A stretch of 64,000 nucleotides of DNA, from contig JADLSH010000282.1 in the NCBI GenBank assembly GCA_016169945.1, forward strand, positions 248,001-312,000, written 5' to 3'. Positions 10,151 to 22,257 of this stretch are shown piece by piece. Made by a program: the position numbers and the translations under genes. A model generated the notes under the pieces. It saw only the letters and a list, made by a program, of their open reading frames with translations. It had not been told where the DNA came from and ran no database searches. The DNA is from Trachythela sp. YZ-2020. Its lineage: Eukaryota; Cnidaria; Anthozoa; Malacalcyonacea; Clavulariidae. Every line of letters begins with the position of its first letter. Within the stretch, counting starts at the first letter, position 1.

Positions 10151-10445
10151 GAGACGAATATAAGCCCATTGATGTAGTAGTTGATTCAGGGGTAAGCTGT
10201 AATTTAATATTACATGAAGTATTCAATCTCTGTTTGGGGGATAGTGGCCATCACACCATGTGGCAAACAGGTTTACCCATATCTTGCAACTAAAGCCCTA
10301 GATCTTGTTGGCAATTGCACTCTCAATGTATGTATTCCACAAACAAATTCCACAAACAAGCACACAGAATTCCGTATTGTTCCAGGACGGGCACAACCCG
10401 TTTAAGACGAGAGTTAGGTATCCTTAAAGTCGGAGCAGTCAATAG

Positions 10446-11048
10446 TTGCAATATAACATGACCCCTCTGCCTGATAAGAAAGCTGTCCTGAAAGCTAAGT
10501 ACCCTAGATTGTATCAAGGTTTAGGAAAATTTAGGGGTTTTCAGTTAAAATTGCACATTAATCACAAAGTTAAGCCCCTAGCACAATCCATACGCAGAAT
10601 TAGTCGTCGGCAGAAAGTCAATGAAAAGCTGTGGGAACTCGAGAAACTTGGTGTAATAGAGAAAGTAGACACAGCCACTAGCTGGATCAATCCCCTAGTC
10701 GCTGTAAAAAAAACAAACGGAGACGTACGCATATACCTCGACATGCGCCAAGCCAACCAAGCCATTCAGAGAGAGAAGCACCCTGTTTCGACTGTTGAAG
10801 AGACCTTGCAAGAGATCTCGAGTGCTAAAGTATTTACAAGACTCGATCTCAACATGGCTTTCCACCAAATCGAATTGGATCCTGAATTCCGTGACATCAC
10901 TACCTTTGCAGCAGCCAATGGTTTGTACCGGTACACCCGACTCCTGTTCGGAATCAGCATGGCTACTAAAAAGTTCCAAAATCTAATCTCGCAAGTTCTT
11001 AAAGATTGCCCGGCACCCATAACCTTCATGATGACATCCTTGTTGTAG
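10446..11048 (+). pseudogene. Reverse transcriptase (fingers/palm) of gypsy element 2
   Basis: An open 200-codon stretch with gypsy RT order: LEKLGVIEKVDTATSWINPL, VRIYLDMRQANQAI, FTRLDLNMAFHQIELD with the first catalytic Asp, then LFGISMATKKFQ. The YxDD box that should follow is lost by a frameshift at about 11,030 (the nucleotides downstream encode a DDILVVGK-like remnant). Expected partner of the integrase at 15.4-16.5 kb. Confidence 0.85.
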
Positions 11049-11136
11049 GGAAAGTCGAAAGAGAATATGATATCAATTTGGAGAAAACGTTGCGAAGAGT
11101 GCGGACTGGCTCTAAATTATGACAACTATCTAGTAG

Positions 11137-11547
11137 ATGTCGACAGCATGGTCTATATCAAGTGATGGATTGCAGTTGCCGAAGGAACGGGTGAAACCAG
11201 CTCCTAAGAACCAATTTGAAGTCTCTTGGATCTGTTCAGTTTTGTGCCAAGTTCATTCCACAATTTGCTACAATATCTGCTCCTCTCTGGGACTTGACAT
11301 CCAAATATTCCAAGTGGAAATGGGGCACCAAAGAAGGAGCAGCATTCTCCCAATCAAATATTTGTTGCCTCGCGCACCTGTTATGGCTTATTATAACCAA
11401 AATGCCCAGACACGAGTTACCACCGATGCACCAGTAGGCCTGGACGCCATCCTTGAACAAGTCAATACATTATATCCCTACCCACTTTCAGTTCAGACTA
11501 CTGATCCCGTACAATACAGTCTAATAATGAACTATAACGAAATGTGA
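11137..11547 (+). pseudogene. RT connection and RNase H start of gypsy element 2
   Basis: In one frame KSLGSVQFCAKFIPQFATISAPLWDLT matches the thumb/connection region and WKWGTKEGAAF its continuation; in another frame TRVTTDAPVGLDAILEQ contains the RNase H start (xTDAPxGLGAxL). Coding is then broken by gypsy element 3. Confidence 0.75.
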
Positions 11548-11602
11548 ATTATCACCTAATAACAACTCAACAGTTACTATACGAATGTATATTATAACAA
11601 TA

Positions 11603-12981
11603 TTAAAATAAATTCAAAGTAAAAACTTGCGTGTTCCTTTCAATCGAATTATGTGACCAACTGTTCATCTCAATAAAATAGAGGTCTGTGTATGTGTATG
11701 TGTATGTGTGTGTGTCTTGCTGGGTATATTCGATCTGCTCCTTCTTCTGGTTCTTCTCTTCTGACATCCTCTTCGTCGTCATTGTCAGCAACGGCTGGTC
11801 GCCATCACTATATATTTCCTCTCCTACCTCAGAATTAGTGTTTGATCTCGAACATCCAATGAATGGTTTAAAATGCGAGCAGTTCCTTGTAATCATGTGA
11901 TCTGGTCGCCTTGCAGTAGTCATTGTTCGTTTTATAGCTGTGATACGGTATGATTTAGGATTAAAACGCGGTGTTAACTTGTTTATTTCTTGTTGTCGTA
12001 CAAGAACTTGATCTCCAATCTTGAAAGTTGGTTCCTTAGCAACCCGACGATTATCAGCATAGACTTTATGTTTTACTTTCGCATCATGGTCTGCTTTATT
12101 GATCAGTCTGTTGATTTCATCCATATTGACGGTTGTAGATTCTTGGGGGAATTTGATACGAATAATTCGTCCAAAGAAAGCCGTAGCAGGCGGTACTTTT
12201 GTAGTGCAGTGAGGCGTTGAACGATAATTCCAGTTTGCATACATTTATTTAATGGTTTCATAAATGTTTCTGCCTCAGCATTGGCTTGAGGCCATAACGA
12301 TGTAATTTTACGATGAGTTATGTTGTTTGTCATCATGTACTCTCGAATTTCGTTGCTCTGAAAGGGTGAACCGTTGTCCGAAACGATTGTTCTCGGCAAG
12401 CCATGGGTAGCGAAAACACGTTCAAAACAGCTAATTGTTGACTTAGCAATTAGTACTACGAAGAACTTCAACCTCAGGAAATCGAGTACGGCCATCAATC
12501 ATTACAAGCAATAGATCTCCGGAAGGAAATGGTCCCAAGAAATCGACATAACAATGTCCCAAGCATTCGTGGGAATTGGCATAGTTTTCAACGGAGCTGG
12601 TTTTGTTGGTTGTCCAACTGACTGGCAAGCAAGGCATTGTTTCACTGCTTTGTCGCTATCATCAATCCCTGGAAACCACACTTTCTCAGGTATCAATTTC
12701 TTGGTCTTCACAAGACCTTGATGCCTTTCGTGTGCTAGACTAACGACCTGTTCACGCAGTTGCTTGGGAATAACAAGTCGGTTTCCTCTGATAATTAGGT
12801 CAACTTCTGGAGTAAGTGATAATTCATTTTCAACTTTCTTGTTTTCAACTTTTCTTTCCTTGGCAGTTTGTAAAACATTCTTTAAGGCTTGACCATGTTC
12901 GCTCTGAGTTGCTCCAAAAACAATGATGTCATCGCTGATATTTCGACATCGAGAAATCCCATTAAAAACATTTTGAAACAA
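11603..12981 (-). pseudogene. Integrase of gypsy element 3
   Basis: Zinc-binding N-terminus HERHQGLVKTK and CLACQ (12,640-12,760), catalytic Asp in CYVDFLGPF (about 12,545-12,575), second Asp in IVSDNGSPFQS (12,360-12,400), and QANAEAE (12,265-12,290) at the place of the catalytic Glu. A C-terminal part (FKIGDQVLVRQQ) follows at about 11,990-12,040. Frames change at about 12,500 and 12,240. It would insert element DNA, but is broken. Confidence 0.8.
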
Positions 12982-13420
12982 ATCTCACTTGCGCTGTTTG
13001 TTCCGAAGTTTAAACGTTTGTATTGAAAGAGTACCTTATGTGTAGTGAAAGTTGTTATATATCGGCACTCTTCGTGAAGCTCCAATTGATGATATGCAGA
13101 GGTTAAATCCAATTTGCTGAAGTATCGAGCTCCATTTAGGTAATTGATTAGATCGTCAATGGTCGGCGGCGGAGGATGTCGTTGTCGTCAAATTGCATTG
13201 TTTGGTTGGCGCATATCCACGCAAAGTCGAATTTTGTCTGGGTTATTTGGTTTCGGGAAATCAACAACAGGGCTAACCCAAATTGAAGGTCCTTGTGCAG
13301 GCTCTATTATGTCTTGTTGTTGTTGTTGTAGGTGATGCAATTCACTTTCAACTTTCTCTCGAATAGCAAATGGGATTCTTCTAGTCGGTTGTACGACAGG
13401 TGTCACATCTTTGTTCATGT
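12882..13420 (-). pseudogene. Reverse transcriptase of gypsy element 3
   Basis: Minus-strand frames give RRIPFAIREKVESELHHL, WVSPVVDFPKPN and LCVDMRQPNNAI (13,188-13,418), then DLTSAYHQLELHEE with the catalytic-Asp region (13,060-13,112) and a remnant of the YxDD box (DDIIVFGATQSEHG, about 12,890-12,930). Frameshifts at about 13,160 and 12,960. No RNase H follows. Confidence 0.8.
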
Positions 13421-13546
13421 GGAGGTGAATTTAACATCCGTTAGTTTTCCTATGCCATGGAAGATCTCATCATATTTGGTTATGACAGGTTTTAACCGTG
13501 GTGGTATCTTTTCTTCAGCGGCCAGTTTACTTAAGGTAGCAGGTTT

Positions 13547-13855
13547 CTAAGCAGGCTTTGAATGAATCTTGTTAACATTGATCGTAATAAAGTTCAAGTC
13601 AGTAGATGTTTGTCCACTAAGAAGACATCCGGTTGCTTTTCGTATAACAATAAACTTGGCGCTGGTAAATAATACACACTCGAACTGTCCTAATACGGGT
13701 AACGGAGTTGTACTACCAAATGCGAATAGACGTTCCTTCGATTTCTTAAGGCACATACTCGGATTTTGCTGTTTAATTGTCATGAAAGTGTTTTCATCGA
13801 TAATGTTAGCTGATGATCCACTATCAATTTGAAAAGGGACATGAGAATTTTCCAA
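13547..13855 (-). pseudogene. Aspartic protease of gypsy element 3
   Basis: A 102-codon open stretch with the retropepsin active site QIDSGSSANII (residues 8-18), then FAFGSTTPLPVLGQFECVL, the flap-like and beta-strand part of gypsy proteases. Length fits a protease domain. It lies between gag and RT as expected. Confidence 0.75.
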
Positions 13856-14016
13856 CTCTAGTTTGGTGTGAAAAGAGCCGTTGTTGATTCTTAGCAGTTT
13901 CGTTGTGCGTTGTGCAAAGTGTAAACAAAGTGATCATCGCTGTCGCCGCTGTCTGTAGTTTCTTCGCTATTTATACTTTCAGGTTGGGGTGAAATTGTAG
14001 CATTTAGCTGTACTGC

Positions 14017-14894
14017 ATGGGCAGAATTTTCGTTGTTTGTCTTTTCTCTAGACCGGCACACACGAGCAAAATGATTGTATTTGAAGCAGTTGTTAGACTG
14101 TTGTCCTTCGGCGGGACACTTGCTTCCAACACTGTGAGGCCATGCATATCCACAACAAAAAATTGTTGTTTCGAAGCTTGGAGATCCGCCGTGGGAATAT
14201 TAGGTTTTGTCCATTGTCTGGCAGGTGACTTTGAATATTTCGATTTTCTAAACTGAGCTTTGTCGATATCATCCTCAACATTGCTAGGCAGAATAGGTCA
14301 ATGTTGAGTTTTCGCTTCGATACCTCTGGCATGTTTTTCAGTTTCATGAAGTGTTCGCGCGTAGTCCAACAAGGCAGTTAACGTAAGGGTCGGTGTACGA
14401 AAAGAATAACGACGTAACTTCTTATTTGTTGTTCCTAATTCGATCTGAGCTTTGATTTCCTTCTCTTTGTTCTTTGATTTCCTTCTCTTTGTTCTCCCCG
14501 AACACGCAGTACTTCAAAGCCATCTGTAAACGTGTGTGGAATTCGTCGACTGTCTCGTGTGGCTCTTGCTTCAGATTTCGAAATTTGAATATCTCAAATG
14601 AAACATTTTTTTCGGCGTAAAATATCGTGTGCGAGCTTCACAAGCTTTCTTGAAATCAGCATCTTCTCCTTTGTCCGGAAGGGTATCAAACAGATCATTA
14701 ACTTCTGCTCCAATATAATGTAAAAGCAGTGCTCGTTTACGACTTTCGTCTGTCATCTTCATGGCGGTCATCAGGTTTTTAAACTGTCTCAAATATTTCT
14801 CCCAACGCGCAGCTAAATTCGTTTGATCACGTAAGTCAAACTCGGGAAACATTGGAAGTCCCGCAGCCATTATTTCGTACACAAAACTAATCAA
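14017..14894 (-). pseudogene. gag of gypsy element 3
   Basis: The 14,571-14,894 frame has FDLRDQTNLAARWEKYLRQF and RALLLHYIGAEVNDLFDTL, a typical gypsy Gag capsid start. After frameshifts, a degenerate zinc knuckle (CFKYNHFARVC) lies at about 14,056-14,090. The start codon is the ATG at about 14,870 (MAAGLPMFPEF) rather than the upstream in-frame one. Confidence 0.7.
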
Positions 14895-14920
14895 AAGAGC
14901 TTAAATTACTTCGCCATTCT

Positions 14921-14935
14921 CGTCGCCATTATAAT
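14921..14935 (-). promoter_or_regulatory. Primer-binding-site-like motif of gypsy element 3
   Basis: The minus strand reads tggcgacgagaatgg shortly upstream of gag, the same primer-site type as gypsy element 2. Confidence 0.45.
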
Positions 14936-15039
14936 ACCTCGCGGTTTAGTCGCCATTTTATTCCCTATCTCTTTTACTCTATCACGTGACATGTATGTTC
15001 ATTGTCCAATGTCAATCAATACATTATACTGAGCATCAT

Positions 15040-16560
15040 TATTCCCAATTCGAAGGAGAAGCGCTTGGCGTAAAGTGGCCATGCGAGAAGTTTTTCCTGT
15101 TTTTGTACTGAAGCGAGTTCGGGATACGAACAGATCATAAACCATTGATTACCGTCCTAGGACCAAATTACAAACCCCCATCTGCTCGAATTGAGCGGTG
15201 GTCCTATATCTGCAGCAATTTTGCTATAAGATGATACACATACAAGGAAAAGACAACTCTGCTGATGTCTTAAGCCGCCTGCCAGTTGGTCCAGCCCAAC
15301 TCAATGAAGGTTGCAGCATCTAAAGTTTATGCATGCATTCTAGCCAGCCAGGCCATCTGCCCTAACTGCCAAAGATGTTGAACTTGCTTCTGAAAGAGAT
15401 CCTACCCTAAAGCTAGTCCGAGATGTAGTTACCAGTGGAGACTGGATCCGTTTATCTGGTACGATGTACAAAGCTTTGTCTGACGAAATCTGGGTTTTGG
15501 GACAGATCGTTACGCGGGGGAATCATATCATTATGCCTGAAAGCCTGTGGAAACAGATATTGTCATTAGCGTACGAGGGAAACCAAGGCATTACTCACAC
15601 GAAAGCACGACTACGAGAAAAAGTATGGTGGCTGAGCATGGATAAACAGGTGGAACAACTTGTCAAAGCTTGCCATTAATGTCAACTAGTCGGACCACGA
15701 TCCAAACCAGAGCTCAAACGATCCACGAAACTACCCGAAGGGCCTTCGAACAACGTTGCAGTTTACCTCCTAGAAATCCCAGGTGGTAATCACCTCTTAG
15801 TAGTGATTCACAATTTCTTTCGATGGCCTGAAGTAGTGTTGTTTAAGAAGACTGATGCACAGCATATAATCGCAATGGAAAGTATATTTAGAACACATAG
15901 CCTTCCACAAAACATCCGAAGTCATAATGGACCACCCTTTGCATCGAAAGAATTCGAATGTTTCTTGGAACACCTTGCAATCTAACAGAAGAAAGGCATA
16001 CCTTACTGGCCCCAGAGCAATGGAGAAGTTGAGAGATGCAACCAGACAATTCTGAAGGCCATCCAAATTGCAAATCTCAAAGGAACAAGCTGGAAAACTG
16101 CACTGGAGAACTTTCTTTTTCGAACAACTCCCTATTCTACTACTGATCTCTCACCAGCCAAACTCCTGATAGGCAGAACACTCCGTGACAAACTTCCTCG
16201 TCGAACAATTCTCGAGGAGAGAGCAATTGAGGCACAATGGCAGCAACTCCTACGAGAAAGAGACGCTCTAAATAATCTCAGACAGAAAGAGTATGCGGAC
16301 ACAAGAAGATCTGCGGAACATAGCATTGTCAAGGAGGGTGATGAAGTGCTCCTAGAACAAACACGCGAAAACAAATTGGACACAAATTTCGAACCAATGC
16401 CATACAAAGTCGTCCAGAAGGAAGGGAATGCCATATTAATAGAGAACAAGGAAAGATGCGTAATATTGCACATGTAAAGAAATTCGTAAAGCCTGCATCC
16501 ACTCGTGTTGACTCTGAAACATCGGCGCAAGTTAATCCTGCCTCAGCCTCTGAAACTCCT
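15040..16560 (+). pseudogene. RNase H end and integrase of gypsy element 2
   Basis: Resumes gypsy element 2. A DVLSRLP motif (about 15,265-15,285) ends RNase H. Integrase parts: H-containing YEGNQGITHTKARLREKVWW (15,571-15,630) and CH-x2-C residue pair, catalytic-core traces (HNFFRWPE, RSHNGPPFASKEFE at 15,920-15,960, SNGEVERCNQ at about 16,015-16,045 with the catalytic Glu), then a C-terminal region KEGDEVLLEQ. The first catalytic Asp position reads YLLEI and the second Asp is changed to His (SHNG), so it is inactive besides carrying stops. Confidence 0.8.
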
Positions 16561-17340
16561 TAAAAACCCCGCGAAGCGCCTAAAATTTTCCGTGCATGAT
16601 TGTCTCATCCTGCACGGGTATTGACCAATCACAGCTCGCGTAGTAAACATGTTATTTTATAATGAACATTCCTGAAGTTGACAGTTAATATTGTTGACGT
16701 TTCTAAAGCTCCGTTCTTGATTCTTTTATATTTTGTGTACATTTCACTTCTATTGCAGCAAGTCGTTGCCACACTAAACAACGACAGTTCCCAAACATAA
16801 CTAAGCTTTTTCGTGGCAAAATCTGAAATGCAAAGGAGATTTCCTCGAAACCAGAATAAACCTCGGCACAATAGGGTCGTGAAAAGGTAAAACGAGACTA
16901 CGAGTGCTGGGATTTCTTAATTCTTTTACTGGAAAAATTGCAGTTGCACCAGAATTTTCGCAGTTGGAAATGGGATTTGGGACATCTGGGTTTTAGACAA
17001 AATTTTGACAGGGAAAACGGAGTCCCCCCCCCCTCCTCCCTTTTACAACGCACTCAAAGGCCATCCCCATAAATGAATGCATACTTGACATGAATCCAAT
17101 TTCCGTTGATCCCAAATGTGGAATGAAATTTTTATCATACTGTAAATGTAATAGTTTTGAAGAAAATATTAATACCTTTGGAAATTTACCTTGGGTTACC
17201 TTGGGTTTATCAACAAAATTGCTACAAGCTTGCTGGCAACAACCTTGCTACAAATCTGCCACCCCACAACATGTGTACAGCCTTGCAGCAAGAACGCAAA
17301 CAAGTTGTTACAAGGCTGTTTCAACATCATGAGACAAGCA
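16561..17340. other. No gene seen between gypsy element 2 and the LINE
   Basis: Only short frames. At 17,210-17,330 the sequence is built from attgctacaagcttgctggc-like words, a low-complexity repeat that also reads partly as its own reverse complement (ttgttgcaag-type). Confidence 0.5.
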
Positions 17341-17372
17341 GTGCGAACATATCCTGATGACATATCATAGTA

Positions 17373-19134
17373 TTGTGCAACAATATGGCGGATGGCAGCG
17401 AAATTTTGATCTCACCTACATTAAAGAATTTTAGTCTTGATTGTGTTGATATACCCTCAATAAAATTGCTAAACATTAAGACACACTTAGTCTATGATGG
17501 TACACGTATAAAGTGGTCAAATGATCTGATATCTCTGAAGAATTTTACCGAAAATATTGTCGGTTTGGTGGGTTGCTGGAGGTCGCCCGGTGGCAAATCT
17601 AAACAGTTTGTTAGTAATGACCTAGATCTGACAATGATTTGGCACCCAGGTAAGCAAAATTCTTTGCTGTTCAGCGGGAAGGACGGTGAATCCTTAAAGA
17701 AATTATTGATAAGTATTTTGAACATGGCAAGCGATACTACATATCAAATACCAAACGAGATAAAATCATCGGCGCGAGAATCGCGTGACATTGGCAAAAT
17801 TACTAATTCTAGTGAAAGCCCAAACCAGTCTATAGCTGAAATAAAAGCGATTAAGGATAAAATTGACGGTGTTTCTGTGATTATAAACAAGCTTTGTTAT
17901 TCTACAACTAGATTACTAAATGAATTTTCTGCAATTCTGGCCAGAAAGGATCTTGTCGATTCCACTACCCAAACTGATTTTGAAGTACTTAACAATGTCG
18001 GAGTAAACTTAGCTGATGCCACGAACGCGGCAGATAATCAGTGTACCTACACGCTTAGTGGTTTATCGACCGAAATCGAAGGTCTCAAACTAAACATCAT
18101 AATCACAGAATCAAATATTTTAAGCAAAGTTCAGTCTAACAATCAAGTGATTGAGCAAATTCGTCACGACTTAGACTCAATTAAAAGCCAACAGAGTAAA
18201 AGTAACTTCACCTCAGACAATAATATTGCCCCAATTATAAATTCTGAATCAATTAATGTCGGACCTACAGCTAATTCAACCAAGATCGATAGTTCTGCCA
18301 CGATTCCTATATGCAAACGTGGTCCAAAGCGGTCTTGTGCTCAATTACGGTCAACAGTAATCTGTCAACAAAATATCAACCTCCCGGAGTAGCTCAGCTT
18401 TGTCCTGTTAGCAGTAACAAGCCAAATAACAAGTTAACGCTCCAGGCCTACCATAGCTCTAACATACACGTTACTCAGCAAATCGAAGATGCACCAGGAA
18501 TAAATAAGGGTCAACAGAACCGTAATAAAGTATGTAAATCCACCTCCGATCATAAATTAGAAACTCCCAAGGCCAATCCTGAAGTAATTAAATTGGATCG
18601 ATTGCTAACACAACCAAACCCCTTAGCGTAAGCGTTGGTTCTGCTAAACATGAATCAAAGCAGTATTACGCTCATCATTACAACTTAGTCAGTCCTGTAA
18701 AACAAAGAAATTTCCATCAACATTCCCAAGCTGTTTTTCGCCCACAATCAAATGTCAGTTGTGAGAAGCCAAAACCAAGAAATGAACAGAATGTACAACA
18801 TATTTCAAACCTTAGTTGTGCTAATACTGGCGAAAGTCAGTCGGTATCAAGTGAGACCGGATCTTTGAAATGGTTGGACCGCCTACCTCTGGTTGAAACG
18901 CCTAACGCGACAGGTAGTAACCCTATGCATATATCTCGAAGTGGGGCCGAACCCCTCGATTGGATAGGACGGTTGCCTCTACTTGTTAATTACTCGACTC
19001 ATACGCCTCGCTCATGCCAGTCTCAAAGGAATGAAACAGGAAAGATGAACTGGCATACGTTTTTTCGGTCGCGAATCAGCCAGCAGGCAGACTGGTTGAA
19101 TTACCTGGAGTTTGTCCGTCGCACATTGCAATAA
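17373..19134 (+). pseudogene. ORF1 of LINE A (uncharacterised N-terminal domain, WxxRLPL motifs)
   Basis: The N-terminal ~120 residues share a pattern with ORF1 of LINE B at 47.1-47.8 kb: (V/L)YDG(T/V)R(I/L)KW, W-x-SPGG-x-(S/T)K, GKQN-(S/T)L-x-F-x-GKDG. I do not recognise this domain. A region with little order follows (residues ~130-340). After frameshifts, the 18,865-19,134 frame has two copies of a W-x2-RLPL motif (SLKWLDRLPLVE and PLDWIGRLPLLV). No zinc knuckle or RRM is evident. Likely an RNA-binding or particle-forming LINE protein by position only. Confidence 0.65.
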
Positions 19135-19136
19135 AC

Positions 19137-20237
19137 TTGGAGACTTCTGTCGTAGCTAGTAACAAAACTATAATCACTCTGGAACGAAACACTATACCAG
19201 TTAGAATCTCAACGAGAAATCGTCAACAAAGTCCAAAGCAAAGAATGCGTAATGACTGCATACCCGTGAGGAAAACCTTGCGTAGAAGAAACTTGAATAA
19301 CTTAATACCAATTATTTGCAACTCATCGATCGCGAATGCTACGTCCTACTACAAAAAAAGTTCCTTACCCTCTTTGTTCCTTTCTAATACAAGATCACTC
19401 GTTAATAAAATTGAGGATCTGGAAGTTGTCATTAACCAAAACGACGTGGATATAGTTTGTATTACAGAAACTTGGCTGACCAATAATATTTCCAACTCAG
19501 TAGTCGACATTAGTGATTACATGCTAGTACGGAAAGATCGAAGCGCTGATAAACGTGGTGGTGGTGTTTGCACGTACATCAAATCATCAATTGATTTCAC
19601 AACAATTGACGAACTTAATGATTCCCCATTTGAATCTCTTTGGGTATACCTCCGTCCGAACAGACTCCCACGAGGCTTTTCTTGCCTAATTATCGGTATT
19701 ATATACCACCCACCACAAGACGATGATGCTACTTTTATGGATCACCTAATTTCATCATTGGATGCTGCTTTGAACAAATATCCTAATGCTGGAATTATGT
19801 TGGTTGGCGATTTTAATCGTTTAAATTATCGATATATTAGTAACCATTTTAACCTGCGACAAACCGTTAAAAATCCAACACGCGGTGCTGCAATCCTCGA
19901 CCTAATTTTCACCAACCTGTTTCACCATTATAACACTCCTCAAATTCTACCCGGAATCGGCTTAAGTGACCATAACTCCTTACTTATCCGTCCTTTAAGG
20001 AGAACTCACAAAACGAAAGTAGAATCAATTTTTAGAAGGAATGTAAAGCCAAGCATGAAGTCCTGTTTTGGAAGATGGTTAGCATCTACTGATTGGTCAT
20101 TCCTTGAAACACTATCAAACTGTACGGAAAAACTCGCTGCATTCCAATCTCTGTTAAATTTTGCTATTGAAACTTTTTCCCACTCCGAAAAATCAAACAA
20201 CACCCAACAGACAGGCCTTGGATTACTCCTGAACTGA
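19137..20237 (+). pseudogene. Endonuclease domain of LINE A ORF2
   Basis: Open stretch with the apurinic-endonuclease-like order: SLFLSNTRSLVNKI, VDIVCITETWL (catalytic Glu), RGGGVCTYIK, IIGIIYHPP, LVGDFNRL (catalytic Asp), LDLIFTNL, LSDHNSLLI (Asp-His pair). All active-site motifs are kept. It would nick the target DNA to prime reverse transcription. A frameshift at about 20,212 takes the linker to RT into another frame. Confidence 0.85.
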
Positions 20238-20364
20238 AGAGTCTAATCCAGCAACGACAACAAGCAATGTCCAAAGACCTCCTGTTTACAAAAATTGAGA
20301 AATAAAGTTAACAGGCTAAATAACAGTCTTAGGAGTTCCTTTTTTGCAAATAAGGTAAAAAACT

Positions 20365-22023
20365 GTGACAATGCAGCTTCCTGGTGGAAATCCATTAAAC
20401 AACTTGGAGGACTTCCTAAGAAATTACCAGTATCCAGTGTTTTGTATCGGGCAAAGAATTCCATTCAACCGAATTAGCAACAAAATTAACGAAAGCTTCC
20501 TGTGTATCACAAACCCTTTACCACCTCTAAACAGCCAATTGGAAAACGTTGAAACTGATCCTGCAGTAGTTAACGAAATTATTTCAAAATACCACATTTC
20601 TCCTGAAGATGTTTTTACGAAGCTCTCCAACCTCAAACGCACTAAAGCCTCGGGTCCTGACAACTTACCAAGTTGGGTCTTAAATGACTTTGCCATGGAA
20701 CTCTCATCACCCGTTGCTGAAATTTTTAACGCGTCAATCCAAGAGAGAGTCGTACCCGTTTCATGGAATGAAGCTGATGTAATACCTATCCGTAAAACAG
20801 ATAAGGTTAAGGAAATTGAAAATGATCTACGCCCAATATCTCTAACACCAATTCTCTCAAAAACCTTGGAACATTTTGTTGCAGAGTGGATTATGTCACA
20901 GATCAGACACCTCGTTGACAGGAAGCAATTCGGATCACTCGCCGGCTTATCTACAACTCACGCTCTTCTATCCTTTTTTCATCATCTGTATGGAACTACC
21001 GACCAATCTGACCAATGCGTGCGTGTACTGCTTCTGGATTTTAGTAAAGCCTTCGACAGGATTGATCACCATATTCTCATCAAGAAGATGGAGGAAATGG
21101 CCATCGATCCCGTTCTTATCGCATGGGTAAAACAGTTTCTTACTGGCAGGAAACAGCGAGTGAAGATAGGTAAATACATCTCAAGTTTCGAACCAGTGAA
21201 CGGTGGGGTTCCACAAGGCACTGTTTTAGGCCCGATTCTATTTATGATTATGATAAATGATTTGTTGGTTGATTGGGACGATAGATGGAAATATGTTGAC
21301 GATTCGTCTGTTTCAGAAACCCTTTCTAGAAACCAAGATTCGAACTTTCAAACTATTTTAGAAGGGATTACGCAGTGGTGTGCAAGAAATAACATGTCCT
21401 TGAACCCCGTAAATGCAAAGAAATCCTCGTTTGTTTTTGGAAAAATAATCCAAATTTCCTCCAATGATCGTTGACGGACAGCCCATTGAAGTGGTGAAAC
21501 CGCTAAACTCCTTGGCTTAATTCTCAAAGACGACCTAAAGTGGAATGATCACGTGGCTTACATTGTGAAAAAATCCGCAAAACGCCTTTACATGCTTAGA
21601 CTCCTCAAGCGAGCTCGTTGTGACACTAAAACATTGATATCAGTGTATTTCTCATGTGTAAGACCCATATTGGAGTATTGCGCCCAAGTTTGGCATTTTA
21701 ACATACCTGAATACCTATCCAAAGAAATAGAAAGGATCCAGTCAAGAGCGTTGAAAATAATTAACCCATCTTCATCATACAAAGAATCCTTGTCAGATCT
21801 CAATATTCCAACATTGTACTCTAGGCGCGAACTGTTATGTTCAAAATTTTTTAGAAAAAAGGTTCTTCCGCAAACTAGTCCCCTTTCCGAACTAGTTGAA
21901 CCAGCCGATCATCCAAGCTACAATCTACGCACATCGAATAAACTCGTTCCAATTAACTGTCGGACAAATCGCTTCAAAAATTCGTACATTCCCTCGTCTG
22001 TAACGATTTATAATAAACATTGA
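20365..22023 (+). pseudogene. Reverse transcriptase and C-terminal domain of LINE A ORF2
   Basis: RT motifs in order: KASGPDNLPSW, LRPISLTPILSK, LLLDFSKAFDRIDHH (motif A, Asp), NGGVPQGTVLGPILF (motif B), KYVDDSSV (motif C, YVDD). A frameshift at about 21,470 leads to the C-terminal part 21,553-22,023 with KRLYMLRLLKRA, RPILEYCAQVWH and IQSRALKII, the thumb-side region usual in CR1/L2-like LINEs. It copies the element RNA at the nicked target. Confidence 0.85.
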
Positions 22024-22257
22024 GTAACTATAAATTTCATACTTTTTTATTTGTAAATATGTTAATATCATACTAGAAGTTCTAAACTCTTCCTATATTA
22101 TAGTAAATACGTTTTTGTAAATATACAATATTTTTCTAATTAACCAACCCTGTAAATGATAGATGTATTTCAACCTGTATGGTTGCAAAGTCTATATTTT
22201 TCTAATAAATTCAAATTCAGACAATTTGTTAATGCAGACTTGCTATAAGTTTATATA

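Larger units (their letters stand above)
11548..15040 (-). mobile_element. Ty3/gypsy element 3 (minus) nested in gypsy element 2
   Basis: In minus-strand order: PBS-like motif, gag, protease, RT, integrase. The interrupted RNase H of element 2 resumes at about 15,045, defining the insertion. RT is followed directly by the integrase N-terminus near 12,850, so the thumb/RNase H region is deleted. I could not pair its two LTRs; edges are approximate. Confidence 0.75.
9455..16560 (+). mobile_element. Ty3/gypsy element 2 (plus), split by gypsy element 3
   Basis: Gag, RT and RNase H start lie at 9590-11547; RNase H end and integrase resume at about 15,040 after a complete minus-strand gypsy insertion. 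A PBS-like tggcgacgaggat occurs at 9463-9475. I could not recognise matching LTRs at both ends. Stops and frameshifts throughout. Confidence 0.8.
17373..22230 (+). mobile_element. LINE A: near full-length non-LTR retrotransposon, frameshifted
   Basis: ORF1, an apurinic-type endonuclease, RT and C-terminal domain follow in order over ~4.8 kb on the plus strand. RT motifs place it in the broad CR1/L2/Rex-like LINE assemblage. Frameshifts separate the parts (about 18,330, 20,215, 20,460, 21,470). The 3' part beyond 22,020 is non-coding and AT-rich; the exact 3' end is uncertain. Confidence 0.85.
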
